Assembly: GCF_016482785.1 (NCBI RefSeq)
Contig: NZ_JAEMXM010000003.1
Location: 62,001-126,000 of the forward strand
DNA: 64,000 nt
Source of the DNA: Paenibacillus alkalitolerans
GTDB taxonomy: Bacteria; Bacillota; Bacilli; Paenibacillales; YIM-B00363
Direction: 5' to 3'
In this document: positions 26,207-35,864 of the stretch, one piece after another
How the letters are laid out: the number at the start of each line of letters is the position of its first letter
Numbering within the stretch: the stretch's first letter is position 1
The notes under the pieces: generated by a model
The model's database searches: none
What the model was told of the DNA's origin: nothing
Seen by the model: only the letters and a program-made list of their open reading frames with translations
Position numbers and translations under genes: made by a program

Positions 26207-27141
26207 GAAATAAAAATCCGAATTTATTAAAAGAGCACACGGCGATCGTCAACCGGGTGATTGACTATATAGATCAACATCTGGAAAGCGAGTTGTCGCT
26301 GGAACTATTGGCATCGAAAGTATCCGTTTCTCCCTCCTATTTGCACAGGATGTTTGCCAAAGTGACGGGAGAAAATTTGAATCCTCATATCGTAAGGACC
26401 CGAATTTTAAGAGCCTCGCATCAATTAGTCTATTCCCCCGGAGTTACAATTACTGATATTGCCCATCAATGCGGTTTTTCTTCGTTATCCGATTTTTCAA
26501 GAGTGTTCAAGAAGCTTGCGGGAAGCAGTCCCGAAACGTTTCGCGAGAAGCAAAAGCATATTAATCGCAAGAATTGTCAAATAGACAGCAAGGAATGGGA
26601 AAGCTATTTTGTGCAATATCCGTATAATGAGGGACATAATGACCGTTTGGCGAATCACCGGCTGCGAGTTTCGATACGGGAGTTTCCCAAGAAGGATATC
26701 TACTATATACGGCATCATGGGAAACGGCATTATGCTTTGCTCGACGAGGATGTTCAACAGAGCTTCGGGGATTTGAGCAACATGGCGTTTCGCAACGGGC
26801 TGTGGAGCAGCGGAACATACTTGTTGGGGATTCCACGGTATCCGCTTTTCGATTTTCCGTTTTTCGAGCTCGGATACGATGCATGCGTAACCGCGCCGAA
26901 GAAGGTCGACGTTTCCGAGGAAATCGGATTTCGAACGCTGCCGGGCGGAACGTACGCCGTGCTCCGATTGGAGGAAGACGCTCGTTTCGTCGAACCTTTC
27001 GTCCGCTGCATGCTGAACTGTTGGCTGCCCGACAGCGGGTACATGTACGACTCCCGGTCTGCAATGATGATCAGTTATAACAATCCTTCCATTCATCCCG
27101 AACGGAAATGGGTTGTGGACATATGCTTGCCCATCGTATGA
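26203..27141 (+). CDS. AraC family regulator with GyrI-like ligand domain
   Basis: A 312-residue regulator. Residues 10-115 are the two AraC helix-turn-helix motifs (LELLASKVSVSPSYLHRMF, then ITDIAHQCGFSSLSDFSRVF). Residues 160-312 form a GyrI-like/effector-binding domain (ending VDICLPIV), as in Rob/SAV2435-type multidrug sensors. It lies in an operon with the unknown gene before it and a VOC protein 12 bases after it, a layout often seen for small-molecule stress or drug responses. Confidence 0.92.
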   Translation: MRNKNPNLLKEHTAIVNRVIDYIDQHLESELSLELLASKVSVSPSYLHRMFAKVTGENLNPHIVRTRILRASHQLVYSPGVTITDIAHQCGFSSLSDFSRVFKKLAGSSPETFREKQKHINRKNCQIDSKEWESYFVQYPYNEGHNDRLANHRLRVSIREFPKKDIYYIRHHGKRHYALLDEDVQQSFGDLSNMAFRNGLWSSGTYLLGIPRYPLFDFPFFELGYDACVTAPKKVDVSEEIGFRTLPGGTYAVLRLEEDARFVEPFVRCMLNCWLPDSGYMYDSRSAMMISYNNPSIHPERKWVVDICLPIV

Positions 27142-27153
27142 AGGAGGAGTTAC

Positions 27154-27528
27154 ATGCTAAAAGCAAAGATGAAAGAGTACCGGCCCGTGTTGATCTCCAG
27201 GGATCGGGAGAAAGCTTTCGAGTACTACAAGAAGCTCGGCTTTGAGTGCAACCATTATACGGGATTTATGGACCGGGACGAGCTAAAGATTACGCTTCAT
27301 CAACTTGAGGACGATACGAAGCCGATCGCGCCTAATAACACGATCGACGGGTGGTCGTGGGACTTATATGTGTTCGTCGACGATGCCGACGCTCTTTACC
27401 GGGAGTTTGTGGAGTGCGGTGCAATTATTCATTACCCGCCTAAGGATCCTATCGAATATCGAATGAGAGAGTTTGCAATTCGGGATCTGGACGGTTATAT
27501 TATTGCGTTTGCTTCACCGAGGATATAA
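27154..27528 (+). CDS. VOC (glyoxalase/bleomycin-resistance fold) protein
   Basis: A 124-residue protein from the ATG after AAGGAGGAG. It has the two betaalphabetabetabeta modules: VLISRDREKAFEYYKKLGF and, in the second half, LYVFVDDADALYREFVECG and AIRDLDGYIIAFASP. Members bind antibiotics such as bleomycin or act as metal-dependent enzymes. Metal ligands are only partly recognisable (His in ITLHQLE and Glu in the first half), so a binding protein is as likely as an enzyme. Third gene of the operon starting at 25670. Confidence 0.85.
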   Translation: MLKAKMKEYRPVLISRDREKAFEYYKKLGFECNHYTGFMDRDELKITLHQLEDDTKPIAPNNTIDGWSWDLYVFVDDADALYREFVECGAIIHYPPKDPIEYRMREFAIRDLDGYIIAFASPRI

Positions 27529-27554
27529 AAAGTGAATGCCGTAATAAATCGATT

Positions 27555-27710
27555 CGAATACAAGTGGAAATTGATCGTGTCATTCGAGGCGAATATTGGC
27601 AATCGCCGCAAGCTCCTAACGGTGTATTAATTGTATGCCATGGATTCAGGGCGCATAAAGATGCGTTGATGTTCCCTTATATCTCGCAGCAATTTCACCA
27701 CTGTTATTAA
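27555..27710 (+). pseudogene. Alpha/beta hydrolase, N-terminal remnant
   Basis: In frame with 27555, the 51 codons read RIQVEIDRVIRGEYWQ, then PQAPNGVLIVCHGFRAHKDA and FPYISQQF, the characteristic oxyanion-hole region of alpha/beta hydrolases, and then stop at 27710. The nucleophile elbow and all later parts are absent. There is no start codon with a ribosome site. A truncated gene remnant between two VOC genes. Confidence 0.75.
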
Positions 27711-27733
27711 TAATATTGAAAGGGAGTAGTAAA

Positions 27734-28123
27734 ATGAGCGAAATAACCGTAAGTCCGATTAAAAACAAGCTGGGGACTGTCTTTATTCCGGTTCGTGATA
27801 TTGAAAGGTCGCGCGATTGGTACTGCAATTTACTTGGAATATCGAAGGATGAGTGCAAGATCATGCACGGCCACCTTTGCCCTCTTCCGATGCAGGGGAC
27901 TGCAGGAATCATCTTGGACACGATGCCCATGTGGGGCGGCAATGAACCGGGAGGCGCCCCGAACATTCGGGTTCCGGCGGTCATGCTGCTTACGGACGAT
28001 CTGCAAGCTTCCTATCAATTTGTAAAGGATAATGATGTAACGATGGTCACGGAAATCGAATTCGACCACTGGTTTGTCATTAAGGATCCCGATGAAAATT
28101 TGCTGATGATTTGCCGGGGCTGA
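27734..28123 (+). CDS. VOC family protein
   Basis: A 129-residue VOC-fold protein from the ATG at 27734 (site AAAGGGAG). First module GTVFIPVRDIERSRDWYCNL, second module VMLLTDDLQASYQFVKDN and DHWFVIKDPDENLLMIC. Candidate metal ligands are a His near residue 47 and a Glu in the final strand. Enzyme or drug-binding role not distinguishable. Separated from the preceding VOC gene by the hydrolase remnant. Confidence 0.85.
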   Translation: MSEITVSPIKNKLGTVFIPVRDIERSRDWYCNLLGISKDECKIMHGHLCPLPMQGTAGIILDTMPMWGGNEPGGAPNIRVPAVMLLTDDLQASYQFVKDNDVTMVTEIEFDHWFVIKDPDENLLMICRG

Positions 28124-28214
28124 CTCTTTCGTTTGGTTGATATTTGAGAAAAAAGGACACAACGGTCATCTCCGGAGGTGGTAAAATTATGAAGTGAAGG
28201 GGAGGGAGTATCAG

Positions 28215-28679
28215 ATGGACTCGAGTGTCAAGCATTATCGAAACTCCGATGGCTATAAGCCGGCTGCCGTTCCGAAAGCGTTGAAAGTTATTAAAGGGTA
28301 CAAGTAGGAGAATGCGGTTCAAAGCGCGGATAGTTTCTTACACGTACGGACTGCGACGCTCGGGTCTTTCAATCTGGTTGATGAATCCAGTATGAATCAG
28401 TATTTGGTAATTCTGCCCGGACTGCGGCCGATGGTGGCCGTTGAAGTCGATGAGCCGCGCGATGTGCCGGAAGGGATGTCGTCGTATGTTATCCCTGAAG
28501 AGGAATACGTTGTCTTTAGTTTTGAGAAGAAGTACATAGGTGAGTTCTGGAACACGATTTATACGGAAGAAAACCAGCTAGAGTACAATATTGATCTGGC
28601 GAAACCTAGATTTGAAGTTTTTGCATCGCAACTTGATGCGGCTGGAATGGTCGAACGGTATATTCCGACAAAAAATTGA
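28215..28679 (+). pseudogene. GyrI-like domain protein with in-frame amber codon
   Basis: A well-placed site (GGAGGGAG) leads to an ATG at 28215 and 30 codons ending in TAG at 28305-28307. The same frame continues without another stop through ENAVQSADSFLHVRTATLG, then an ATG at 28392, to the end at 28679. The latter part (YVIPEEEYVVFSFEKKYIG, EFWNTIYTE) resembles GyrI-like effector-binding domains. One AAG-to-TAG type change explains the break. Either a young nonsense pseudogene or, less likely, a product restarting at 28392. Confidence 0.65.
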
Positions 28680-28744
28680 GTCAGTCGGACATGATAGCCC
28701 ATGAAGTGTGCGGACACTGCATGGGCTATTTTATTATCATCGCC

Positions 28745-28977
28745 GTCTTGTTTCATTGTGAAACACGGTGATGCACGAATGAACCACGTTGTGCCGGATT
28801 GAAACAAGAGGCGGGAAGATGGGCTGTCTTGTTTCATTGTGAAACACGGTGGTTCACGGATGAACCACGTTGTGCCGGAGTGAAACAAGAGGCGGGAAGA
28901 TGGGCTGTCTTGTTTCATTGTGAAACACGGTGGTTCACGAATGAACCACGTTGTGCCGAAGTGAAACAAGGGCGGGA
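28745..28977. repeat. Three tandem 81-bp hairpin units
   Basis: Units begin at 28745, 28826 and 28907. Each folds as one long hairpin: CTTGTTTCA at the left pairs with TGAAACAAG at the right, and inside GTGGTTCA pairs with TGAACCAC; a small TTTCA/TGAAA hairpin overlaps the left arm. Linkers (GAGGCGGGAAGATGGGCT) are nearly identical. The period is 27 codons, so both strands stay open over the array, but there is no ribosome site. The stretch 28680-29024 contains nothing else. Confidence 0.9.
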
Positions 28978-29024
28978 CCCAGGTCGTCAAATGAGTTGGT
29001 CAGGCCCTGAATTCCCCGAATCTT

Positions 29025-29939
29025 TCAGTCCTCCTGGCGGGCGGGTGCTCCCGGAATGTCACGGGACGTCCACGTACCGTCCAAATTCCGGCGGTAGCCA
29101 TCTTCATAGTGACGTCCTTTATCGGTGGCACTATGAAGAGCCTCATCCGATATTACAGCGCTCCAACCGGCGCCGTGCAGCTGAATTTCGCCGAAATCCG
29201 AATAATACATGACATCCTTAGTGTCCTGGCGGTCGGGCCAGGCCTCTATGTCCAAAATAGTTACGGGCTCACCCCTATCGGCCAGGATCTGTGAGGTGAG
29301 GTCGGGGCCGCTCGGTTTCCCGATAAGGTTTCCTGCCTCCACCGACATGGAATGAGTTCCCATACGGAGCGTTCCCTTCCCGGACACAATGAGGTAATAT
29401 TCATCGACCGCAGAGTGGCTATGAAGACGGGTAGATGCCTTTCCTGTCTCGACGGTCATGAGCATTACATGCAACCGCCCCAAACCGAGATGAGGAAAAA
29501 AGATACGATAGTCTCTAGAACCATGTCGAAGAGCCCCCACGGCTTGGTCCAACGGGCCGGCAGCTGACTTCTCGTAGATTGACACTACCGGTGGAAGCCA
29601 AAGATTGTCTCCGACGGGCTCCCCCGCGTCCGACACCCGATAAACCTCGTCATCCCAAAACGACGCAATTCGGGCCACGTATTCTTCCGCAGCCGGCGTA
29701 AGAGGCGGGACGAGAAACCAGACAGGGTCCGCCCGGTCAATCCGCATTCGCCCCGCCATGGTGCCGAGGCTTTCCCAGGCCCATGCAGTTAATCTGGAGA
29801 GCGTCATGTCCGGAAATCCTGCGGGAATATCCCCGATATGCTGAGGCAAGAAGAGCTTCCAAGCCACGTCCCACCGCAGCGAATCGACGGGTACCTCGAC
29901 CGGTGCATCGAGGTTAACTGTCTTCAAATAGATAGCCAT
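29025..29939 (-). CDS. Cupin domain protein
   Basis: A 304-residue protein whose C-terminal half is a cupin barrel: TRLHSHSAVDEYYLIVSGKG (the HxH...E metal motif near residues 170-180) followed by VEAGNLIGKPSG. The N-terminal 130 residues have no recognisable domain. Cupins of this size include dioxygenases, isomerases and ligand-binding proteins; specific function unknown. Stop codon follows shortly after the hairpin array. Confidence 0.8.
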   Translation of the reverse strand: MAIYLKTVNLDAPVEVPVDSLRWDVAWKLFLPQHIGDIPAGFPDMTLSRLTAWAWESLGTMAGRMRIDRADPVWFLVPPLTPAAEEYVARIASFWDDEVYRVSDAGEPVGDNLWLPPVVSIYEKSAAGPLDQAVGALRHGSRDYRIFFPHLGLGRLHVMLMTVETGKASTRLHSHSAVDEYYLIVSGKGTLRMGTHSMSVEAGNLIGKPSGPDLTSQILADRGEPVTILDIEAWPDRQDTKDVMYYSDFGEIQLHGAGWSAVISDEALHSATDKGRHYEDGYRRNLDGTWTSRDIPGAPARQED

Positions 29940-30147
29940 CGGCTGTCCCTCTCTTTCCTGTTTTACGTTTAAAACTTAATAAAGAGTCTCCTTTTTTTAA
30001 ACACTTGTTTCTCATAGATTATATATTAAATTCTGAATTTATTAAGCGATCAAGGAGTCGGAAAATTCGTTATAATTGTTTATTCCCTTGTAGTTGTGCC
30101 GAACGGGGGGGTAAGTTGATTCTATATCTTGTGCGAGGTGACACGGT

Positions 30148-31107
30148 ATGACTGTGCGATTACGGTTTCGGCCATATGCGGACGAATCGGACTACACGGC
30201 CCTTCGCAGTATCATTATTCGAAAATTTGCCGATCCCAAGCGGAGGTTTTATCCGAGTCCCGGCGATCTGGACTACAATCGTTCTTTCGGTGGAGATGCC
30301 TTTCTTGAGAAGTTGACGATATGCGAAACTCAAGGCGGAGTAGTGATCGGCGCTGTTTGGCCCGGCCATTATCGGATCTTATACTGCGTCACTGATCTGG
30401 AGCACGCGGATCTGGAAGATGAAATATTTGACTGGGCGGAGCGGCGATATAGCGGTCCCTCGCTGGGAGACCGCGCCGGGGAGGAGGTTTACATTTGGGG
30501 CTATCCGGAAGATACGGTTCGTTCCAAAATCTTGAGAGACAGGGGATACACCCGGCACACATGGTATATGTATTCCGGCGTCATCGACCTTAAGTCTGCA
30601 ATACCGGAACCGCAAATCCCGAATGGTTACACAGTGCGCCCTATTCAGCCAGCCGATTTGCCGCAAAAAGTTGCCGTTATGAGCGGATCGGCCGGACTGA
30701 CCGAACCGAACACGGAAATATACAACCGATTGATGACAAGTCCTACATATGAACAAGAATTAGACTTAATTGTCGTTGATGAAAACGATCAGGTTGCGGG
30801 ATTCGCGAACGTTTGGCAAGACAAGCAGAATAATATCGCAATTATTGAGCCGTTCGGAACCGCAGAGGCGCATAGGAGAAAGGGATTGGCCACGAACCTT
30901 CTGTACGATATTATGCACCGTTTGAAGGGAAGGGGATCAGACAAGCTGTACATAAATCATGGGGGAATGTGGACATTAGATACTGCACCCGACGATGCTA
31001 TGCGTGTTTATAATAAAGTCGGTTTTCAAGAGTTGGGAAAAATGTTCGTATGGTGCAAACCGTGCTCGCATCATGATGCCCAAGAAAATACCGAAGCAGA
31101 CACTTGA
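30148..31107 (+). CDS. GNAT family acetyltransferase, two-domain
   Basis: A 319-residue protein with two GNAT-like domains. The C-terminal one is clear: YTVRPIQPADLPQKVAVMSG, then LIVVDENDQVAGFANVWQD and the acetyl-CoA loop AEAHRRKGLATNLLYDIM, ending VYNKVGFQELGKMF. The N-terminal domain (VRLRFRPYADESDYTALRSI) lacks a good CoA loop and may be a structural copy, as in mycothiol synthase-like double GNATs. Substrate unknown. Start ATG 30148 after GCGAGGTG. Confidence 0.87.
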   Translation: MTVRLRFRPYADESDYTALRSIIIRKFADPKRRFYPSPGDLDYNRSFGGDAFLEKLTICETQGGVVIGAVWPGHYRILYCVTDLEHADLEDEIFDWAERRYSGPSLGDRAGEEVYIWGYPEDTVRSKILRDRGYTRHTWYMYSGVIDLKSAIPEPQIPNGYTVRPIQPADLPQKVAVMSGSAGLTEPNTEIYNRLMTSPTYEQELDLIVVDENDQVAGFANVWQDKQNNIAIIEPFGTAEAHRRKGLATNLLYDIMHRLKGRGSDKLYINHGGMWTLDTAPDDAMRVYNKVGFQELGKMFVWCKPCSHHDAQENTEADT

Positions 31108-31126
31108 AACCTGCCTGCCCGCTTTC

Positions 31127-31959
31127 TTAAGCGGACCAGTGCGGCGGGCGAGTGAGCGACGGAGGCAGCTTTGTACGGTGATCTCCTTTGGCGGCGTTGA
31201 TCTGGAACTGGGTGAGGAAGATACTTTCGCTAAGGTCCACGCCTCTGATATCCGCGTCCCGGAAATCAGCCCCAATTAGGTCGGCCGCTCTAAGGTCCGC
31301 GCCACTAAGATCAGCGGCGATAAGGCAGGCTCCTCTTAAATTTGCCCCTCTAAGATCCGCCCCTCTCAGTTTTGCGCCAATAAGTTCTGCGTTTCGGCCG
31401 AACGTCTTCCGCCGGCTAACGGGAACCTTCATCGAGCGAAGCGCTTCTCCACGCACGAGTTCACTGGCTTGCAGCAGCAGTGTATTCACATTTGCCCGAT
31501 GCGCCGCCACGTCCAGTTTCATGATGGAATCGGCATCGAGATGAGAAAGGCGTTCCGTCTCGTCGAGCGCCATGCGAAGCTCATTGCGAATCGGTCAAAT
31601 AGAGGAGCTCATGGAGCTGCCGCATAAGCGGGAACACTTCAAACATTTGCTTAGCCGATCCTTGCACTTGCCGCCAGTCGTGACCGCCGAAGGTAATTTG
31701 GGACCTTCTGCCCGGCGCCGAAGCAGTCATAAACAGTACAGCCTCGAAAGCCCCGCTGTCTGAGGCTGTTGTGAATGCCGCAGCGAAAGTCCGATTGCAG
31801 ATTTTCGCAAGGCTTACCGGCATCTTTGTCGATGGCGAAGTCTGCAGAGGCCGCGAAGGGCAGCGCGACACAGCACAAGCCGAAGCAGTTCTCGCAGTCG
31901 GCCTGCAGACGGAGCCGGCGATTGTCTGGAGAAGTTAGGTACCCATTATTCTCGAACAT
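31127..31959 (-). pseudogene. Pentapeptide-repeat protein, two frameshifts
   Basis: Start ATG 31959 (site GGGAGGG). The N-terminal part has a cysteine-rich module (DCENCFGLCCVALPFAASAD, then CENLQSDFRCGIH and CTVYDCFGAGQKV). One extra base near 31700 moves the reading to FGGHDWRQVQGSAKQMFEVF, and a further lesion near 31590 moves it to the C-terminal frame NELRMALDETERLSHLDADS with pentapeptide units (GADLRGANLRGA, GADLRAADLIGADFRDAD) and the end KLPPSLTRPPHW. All segments are collinear, so this was one gene of about 280 residues. Confidence 0.8.
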
Positions 31960-32211
31960 TGTGTCTGCTCCCTCCCGCTTCATTATATTTCCATAGTTTA
32001 ATAGTCTAATTAGTTTCATTTCTACAATCTTCATATAGTATTACTGAATCTTCTCATCGTCAATCTTGATCGAACCTTTGACGCAATTTAATCGCGGTCA
32101 CGAAATATTGTTTTCCACGTACGACATAATAATCTATACTATTATTAATTTCCAGCATTTGGTGGCAGGGAAATTTAGCTGAGATTATAAGCTTTTATTG
32201 GAGGATCGTCT

Positions 32212-32580
32212 TTGTCGGGTATGGAGTACATAAAAGCCAGAGAAGTTGTTTTAGGAATCCCGGTTGAAGATTATGAAGGATCAATTCAATGGTATGTCAA
32301 TGTTCTGGGTTGTGAACTTATCTTCAAAATGGGTATCGCTCAATTAAGATTACCCTCAGGGCAAAAGGTATTATTATATAAGCCGGAAAATGACGACCAA
32401 TTCACCGATAATACATGTACCGCCGAAAAGATTTATCAGCCTGAACATCCGGCGGCATATGGAGTAATATGTGTATTGATTATTTTTCCGCCAATCCTCA
32501 CGCGAAATGTAGACGGTTCTCTTAAACGTATGCTAACATTACCGTACGACATTATATCAAAACGAAGTTTTATAATATAG
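32212..32580 (+). pseudogene. VOC family protein, frameshifted and truncated
   Basis: TTG start at 32212 after GGAGG. The first 80 residues are a good VOC module (VLGIPVEDYEGSIQWYVNVL, ELIFKMGIAQLRLPSGQKV). After HPAAYGVI the frame goes wrong; the neighbouring frame from 32475 reads IDYFSANPHAKCRRFS, like the second VOC helix, then stops. The second module is missing and the annotated end (LTLPYDIISKRSF) is out of family. Confidence 0.6.
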
Positions 32581-32597
32581 CACAAGGTGGAAGCGGC

Positions 32598-33356
32598 ATG
32601 CCGATCATTCAAGCCCTGGACCGGGCGTTGCGCATTCTCGATCTGTTTGACGAGCAGAACGGGGAACTGAAAATTACGGATATCAGCCAACGGATGCAGC
32701 TGCACAAGAGCACGGTGCATTCGCTCATCAAGACTATGCAAGCGCACGGTTACATCGAACAAAACGAAGAAAACGGCAAATACCGCCTCGGCATGAAGTT
32801 AGTCGAGAAGGGACATATCCTGCTGCAGGGCATCGACCTGCGCGCGATTGCGCGTCCGCATCTGCAGTCGTTGTCCGACGCAACCGGCCAAACGACCCAT
32901 CTCGTCATCTTGGACGGCAAGGAAGGCGTATACATTGATAAAGTGGAAGGGGTCCACGCGGCAATACGGTATTCGAGAATCGGCCGCAGGGTGCCCCTGC
33001 ACAGCTCGGCCTGCGGTAAAGTGCTGGCCGCCTATCGCACGGAAGAAGAGCATTCCAAGCTGTTGGCGGACTATTCGTTCGAGCAGCGAACGGATCGGAC
33101 GATTTCGGATAAGGATGCATTCCTGGCCGAAGTCAAGGAAGTGAGGCAAACCGGGGCCGCATACGACCGGGAGGAGAACGAACCCGGCGTTCGGTGCGCG
33201 GCGGCTCCGATTTTCGACCATACAGGTAAAGTCGCTGCGGCCATGAGCATTTCCACCATCGTGTCCCGCGTCGGAGACGAAGAACTCGCCGAGCTTGTTC
33301 TAAAGTTGAAGCGGGAGACAGAGGCGATTTCCAGGAAGTTGGGATGGAAAGGCTGA
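32598..33356 (+). CDS. IclR family transcriptional regulator
   Basis: A 252-residue regulator: winged HTH at 5-65 (ALDRALRILDLFDEQNGELK, ISQRMQLHKSTVHSLIKTM) and an IclR ligand domain with SRIGRRVPLHSSACGKVLAA and the C-terminal sensor part EENEPGVRCAAAPIFDH. It precedes, on the same strand, the three genes of a pentonate-degradation operon, so it most likely controls them in response to a sugar acid or 2-keto-3-deoxypentonate. Site AAGGTGG before the ATG. Confidence 0.93.
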   Translation: MPIIQALDRALRILDLFDEQNGELKITDISQRMQLHKSTVHSLIKTMQAHGYIEQNEENGKYRLGMKLVEKGHILLQGIDLRAIARPHLQSLSDATGQTTHLVILDGKEGVYIDKVEGVHAAIRYSRIGRRVPLHSSACGKVLAAYRTEEEHSKLLADYSFEQRTDRTISDKDAFLAEVKEVRQTGAAYDREENEPGVRCAAAPIFDHTGKVAAAMSISTIVSRVGDEELAELVLKLKRETEAISRKLGWKG

Positions 33357-33460
33357 TCGCCGGTTCGGCGTTTTTCCGTTGCGGTAGAGGGTGTGCCGCC
33401 CTTTTGTCGAATGATGACAGAACGGCGTTTTATAATATCAAACGATTGGAGATGTAGTCA

Positions 33461-34336
33461 TTGAGAATTATTCGTTATCGTGAGAATGCTTCGGTTCGTC
33501 TGGCGGCCGTGACGGACAAGGACGAAGCGTACCCGCTGGGGGACACTGATTTCCTAACATTGCTACATCGGGCGCAGCGGCTTGAGACAACGCCCGCTAC
33601 ACTCGTCCGGAAAGAAATCGACGGCGCCGCTCCGTTGGAAGGCGATTGGCGGGAGCTGCCGTTGTTGACGCCGCTCGACGCAGCGGAGGTTTGGGCGGCA
33701 GGGGTTACATACTTACGAAGCAAAGAAGCTCGCAATTACGAAGCGACGGCAGGCAAGCTGGACGCCACGACGTTCTACGACAAGGTGTATGACGCGGAGC
33801 GGCCGGAGCTGTTCATGAAATCGACCGCCGCCCGAACAGTAGGCCCCGGCGATACGGTTTGCCTGAGGGGCGACTCGAACTGGCAGGTGCCGGAGCCGGA
33901 GCTCGGACTCGTACTGGACTCCGAGGGCCGCATCGTCGGGTATACGATCGGCAACGACATGAGCTGCCGCGATATAGAAGGAGAAAACCCGTTGTACTTG
34001 CCTCAGGCGAAAATTTGGAAGCAGTCGTGCTCCATTGGTCCTGCGGTCCGGCTGTCGGAGACGGTCGATAATCCGTACGACTTCCGCATCTCTTGCCGCA
34101 TCTATCGCGGCGGCGTGCTGGCGGTCGACGAATCGGCCACAACCGGATTGCTGAAGCGGAAGCTGGAGGAGCTCGTGGCATATTTGAAACGGGATAACGT
34201 CATCTTTGACGGAACGGTGCTGCTTACGGGCACCTGTATCGTGCCGCCGAATTTTTTCACGCTGCGGCCGGGGGACAAAATCGAGATAGAAATTAGCGGC
34301 ATCGGGACCTTAACCAATATCGCGGTGAAGGCGTAA
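33461..34336 (+). CDS. FAH-family 2-keto-3-deoxypentonate dehydratase (probable)
   Basis: A 291-residue fumarylacetoacetase-fold protein from a TTG start (site GGAGATG). Fold markers are [14 protein letters not shown], the metal-binding region [13 protein letters not shown] and [20 protein letters not shown], with [20 protein letters not shown]. Members next to an aldehyde dehydrogenase and a YjhG-type dehydratase act as 2-keto-3-deoxy-D-arabinonate/xylonate dehydratases, giving 2,5-dioxopentanoate. The exact sugar is not readable from the sequence; function is inferred from the operon. Confidence 0.85.
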   Translation: MRIIRYRENASVRLAAVTDKDEAYPLGDTDFLTLLHRAQRLETTPATLVRKEIDGAAPLEGDWRELPLLTPLDAAEVWAAGVTYLRSKEARNYEATAGKLDATTFYDKVYDAERPELFMKSTAARTVGPGDTVCLRGDSNWQVPEPELGLVLDSEGRIVGYTIGNDMSCRDIEGENPLYLPQAKIWKQSCSIGPAVRLSETVDNPYDFRISCRIYRGGVLAVDESATTGLLKRKLEELVAYLKRDNVIFDGTVLLTGTCIVPPNFFTLRPGDKIEIEISGIGTLTNIAVKA

Positions 34337-34364
34337 TTTCACCGCTGCCGAAAGGAGAGCGAAT

Positions 34365-35840
34365 ATGAGTTATCAAGCAAATGCAGTCAATGTGCCGATT
34401 ATCGACAATTACATCAACGGGGAATGGAAGCCGGCAGCCGACGGGTCTACGTTTGCCAGTATAAACCCGGCGAACTTCCGGGAGGTTGTCGGACACGTGC
34501 CGGATTCGTCGCCGGCGGAACTGGAGGAGGCCGTTGCGGCCGCCGATGAGGCGAGAACGGCGTGGCGGAAGCGCTCGGGCGCCCAACGAGGGGATTTGCT
34601 GTACCGGGCAGCGGCGCTGATGGAAGAGCGGGCCGACGATATCGGGCGCACCATGACTCGCGAAATGGGCAAAACGTTCCCCGAAGCGAAAGGGGAAACG
34701 CTGCGCGGGGCGGCTATCCTGCGTTACTATGCCGGGGAAGGCATGCGCAAGGTCGGCGACGTCATAACGTCGACCGACGCGGAGGCGCTTATGTTCACCA
34801 CCCGCGCGCCGCTCGGCGTCGTAGGGGTGATCTCGCCGTGGAATTTCCCCGTTGCGATTCCGGTATGGAAGATCGCGCCCGCCCTCGTCTACGGCAATAC
34901 GGTCGTCTGGAAGCCGGCGACGGAGACGTCCGTCACCGCGTCGAAAGTGATGCAGTGCTTCCACGATGCGGGCTTCCCGGCGGGCGTCGCCAACATGATC
35001 ATCGGGAGCGGCCGCACGATCGGGCAGGGCATCGCTTCGCACCCCGGCATACACGGCATTACGTTCACGGGCTCCAATGCGGTCGGCAAGCAGGTCGGGC
35101 AAGCGGCTCTGGCGCGCGGCGCGAAGTATCAGCTGGAGATGGGCGGGAAAAATCCGATCATCGTCGCCGAGGACGCCGATCTCGACCTCGCGGTGGAAGC
35201 TGCCGTCAGCGGCGGCATCCGGTCGACAGGGCAGAAGTGTACGGCTACCAGCCGGGTCATCGTCGAACGCGAGGTGATGGAGGAGTTCAAGGCAAAGCTG
35301 CTTGAGAAAGTGAAGACGCTCAAAGTCGGCGACGGACTCGAGCCGTCGACATGGCTCGGACCGTGTGCGAACAAGAGCCAATGGGAGACGGTGCAGTCGT
35401 ATATTCGCCGGGGCGTCGAGGAAGGCGCGCGGTTGCTGTACGGCGGCATGAAGCCGAAAGATCCTGCATTGGCGGACGGGTATTTCGTGATACCCGCCGT
35501 GTTCGATGAAGTGACGTCGAAGATGGCCGTCGCGCAGGAGGAAATCTTCGGTCCGGTGTTAACGCTTATTGCGGCGGACAGTATGAAAGAGGCGATCGAG
35601 CTGGCCAACGACACCGAATTCGGGCTTAGCGCATCGATATATACGCGGGATATCGGCAATGTGCTGAGCTTCATCCACGAGATGGATGCGGGCCTCGTGC
35701 GCGTCAACGCCGAGACGGCGGGCGTCGAGCTTCAGGCTCCGTTCGGAGGCATGAAGCAATCGAGCTCGCATTCGCGGGAACAGGGGCAAGCCGCCATTGA
35801 ATTTTTTACTTCTATCAAGACGGTGTTTATCAAATCGTAA
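34365..35840 (+). CDS. Aldehyde dehydrogenase, probable 2,5-dioxopentanoate dehydrogenase
   Basis: A 491-residue NAD(P)-dependent aldehyde dehydrogenase. Catalytic Asn160 in SPWNFP, Glu258 in QLEMGGKNP and nucleophile Cys292 in GQKCTATSR are all present, with the NAD loop [10 protein letters not shown]. In the Weimberg-type route it would oxidise 2,5-dioxopentanoate (alpha-ketoglutarate semialdehyde) to 2-oxoglutarate. Lies 28 bases after the FAH-family gene (site AAAGGAGAG) and 24 before the dehydratase. Confidence 0.92.
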   Translation: MSYQANAVNVPIIDNYINGEWKPAADGSTFASINPANFREVVGHVPDSSPAELEEAVAAADEARTAWRKRSGAQRGDLLYRAAALMEERADDIGRTMTREMGKTFPEAKGETLRGAAILRYYAGEGMRKVGDVITSTDAEALMFTTRAPLGVVGVISPWNFPVAIPVWKIAPALVYGNTVVWKPATETSVTASKVMQCFHDAGFPAGVANMIIGSGRTIGQGIASHPGIHGITFTGSNAVGKQVGQAALARGAKYQLEMGGKNPIIVAEDADLDLAVEAAVSGGIRSTGQKCTATSRVIVEREVMEEFKAKLLEKVKTLKVGDGLEPSTWLGPCANKSQWETVQSYIRRGVEEGARLLYGGMKPKDPALADGYFVIPAVFDEVTSKMAVAQEEIFGPVLTLIAADSMKEAIELANDTEFGLSASIYTRDIGNVLSFIHEMDAGLVRVNAETAGVELQAPFGGMKQSSSHSREQGQAAIEFFTSIKTVFIKS

Positions 35841-35864
35841 ATCTGGCGCCGGGAGGAGTGACGG

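Noticed and set aside
28745-28977. CRISPR array
   Set aside because: Whole 81-bp units repeat including linkers; there are no unique spacers of constant length and no cas genes.
28559-28990. Minus-strand 143-residue repeat protein across the 81-bp array
   Set aside because: The 27-codon period keeps the frame open, but there is no ribosome site, it runs into an overlapping sense gene and the DNA symmetry explains the pattern better.
34293-35381. Long minus-strand frame of 362 residues over the aldehyde dehydrogenase
   Set aside because: It is antisense to a gene with all catalytic residues, is rich in Arg/His/Pro as expected for a GC-rich shadow frame, and matches no family.
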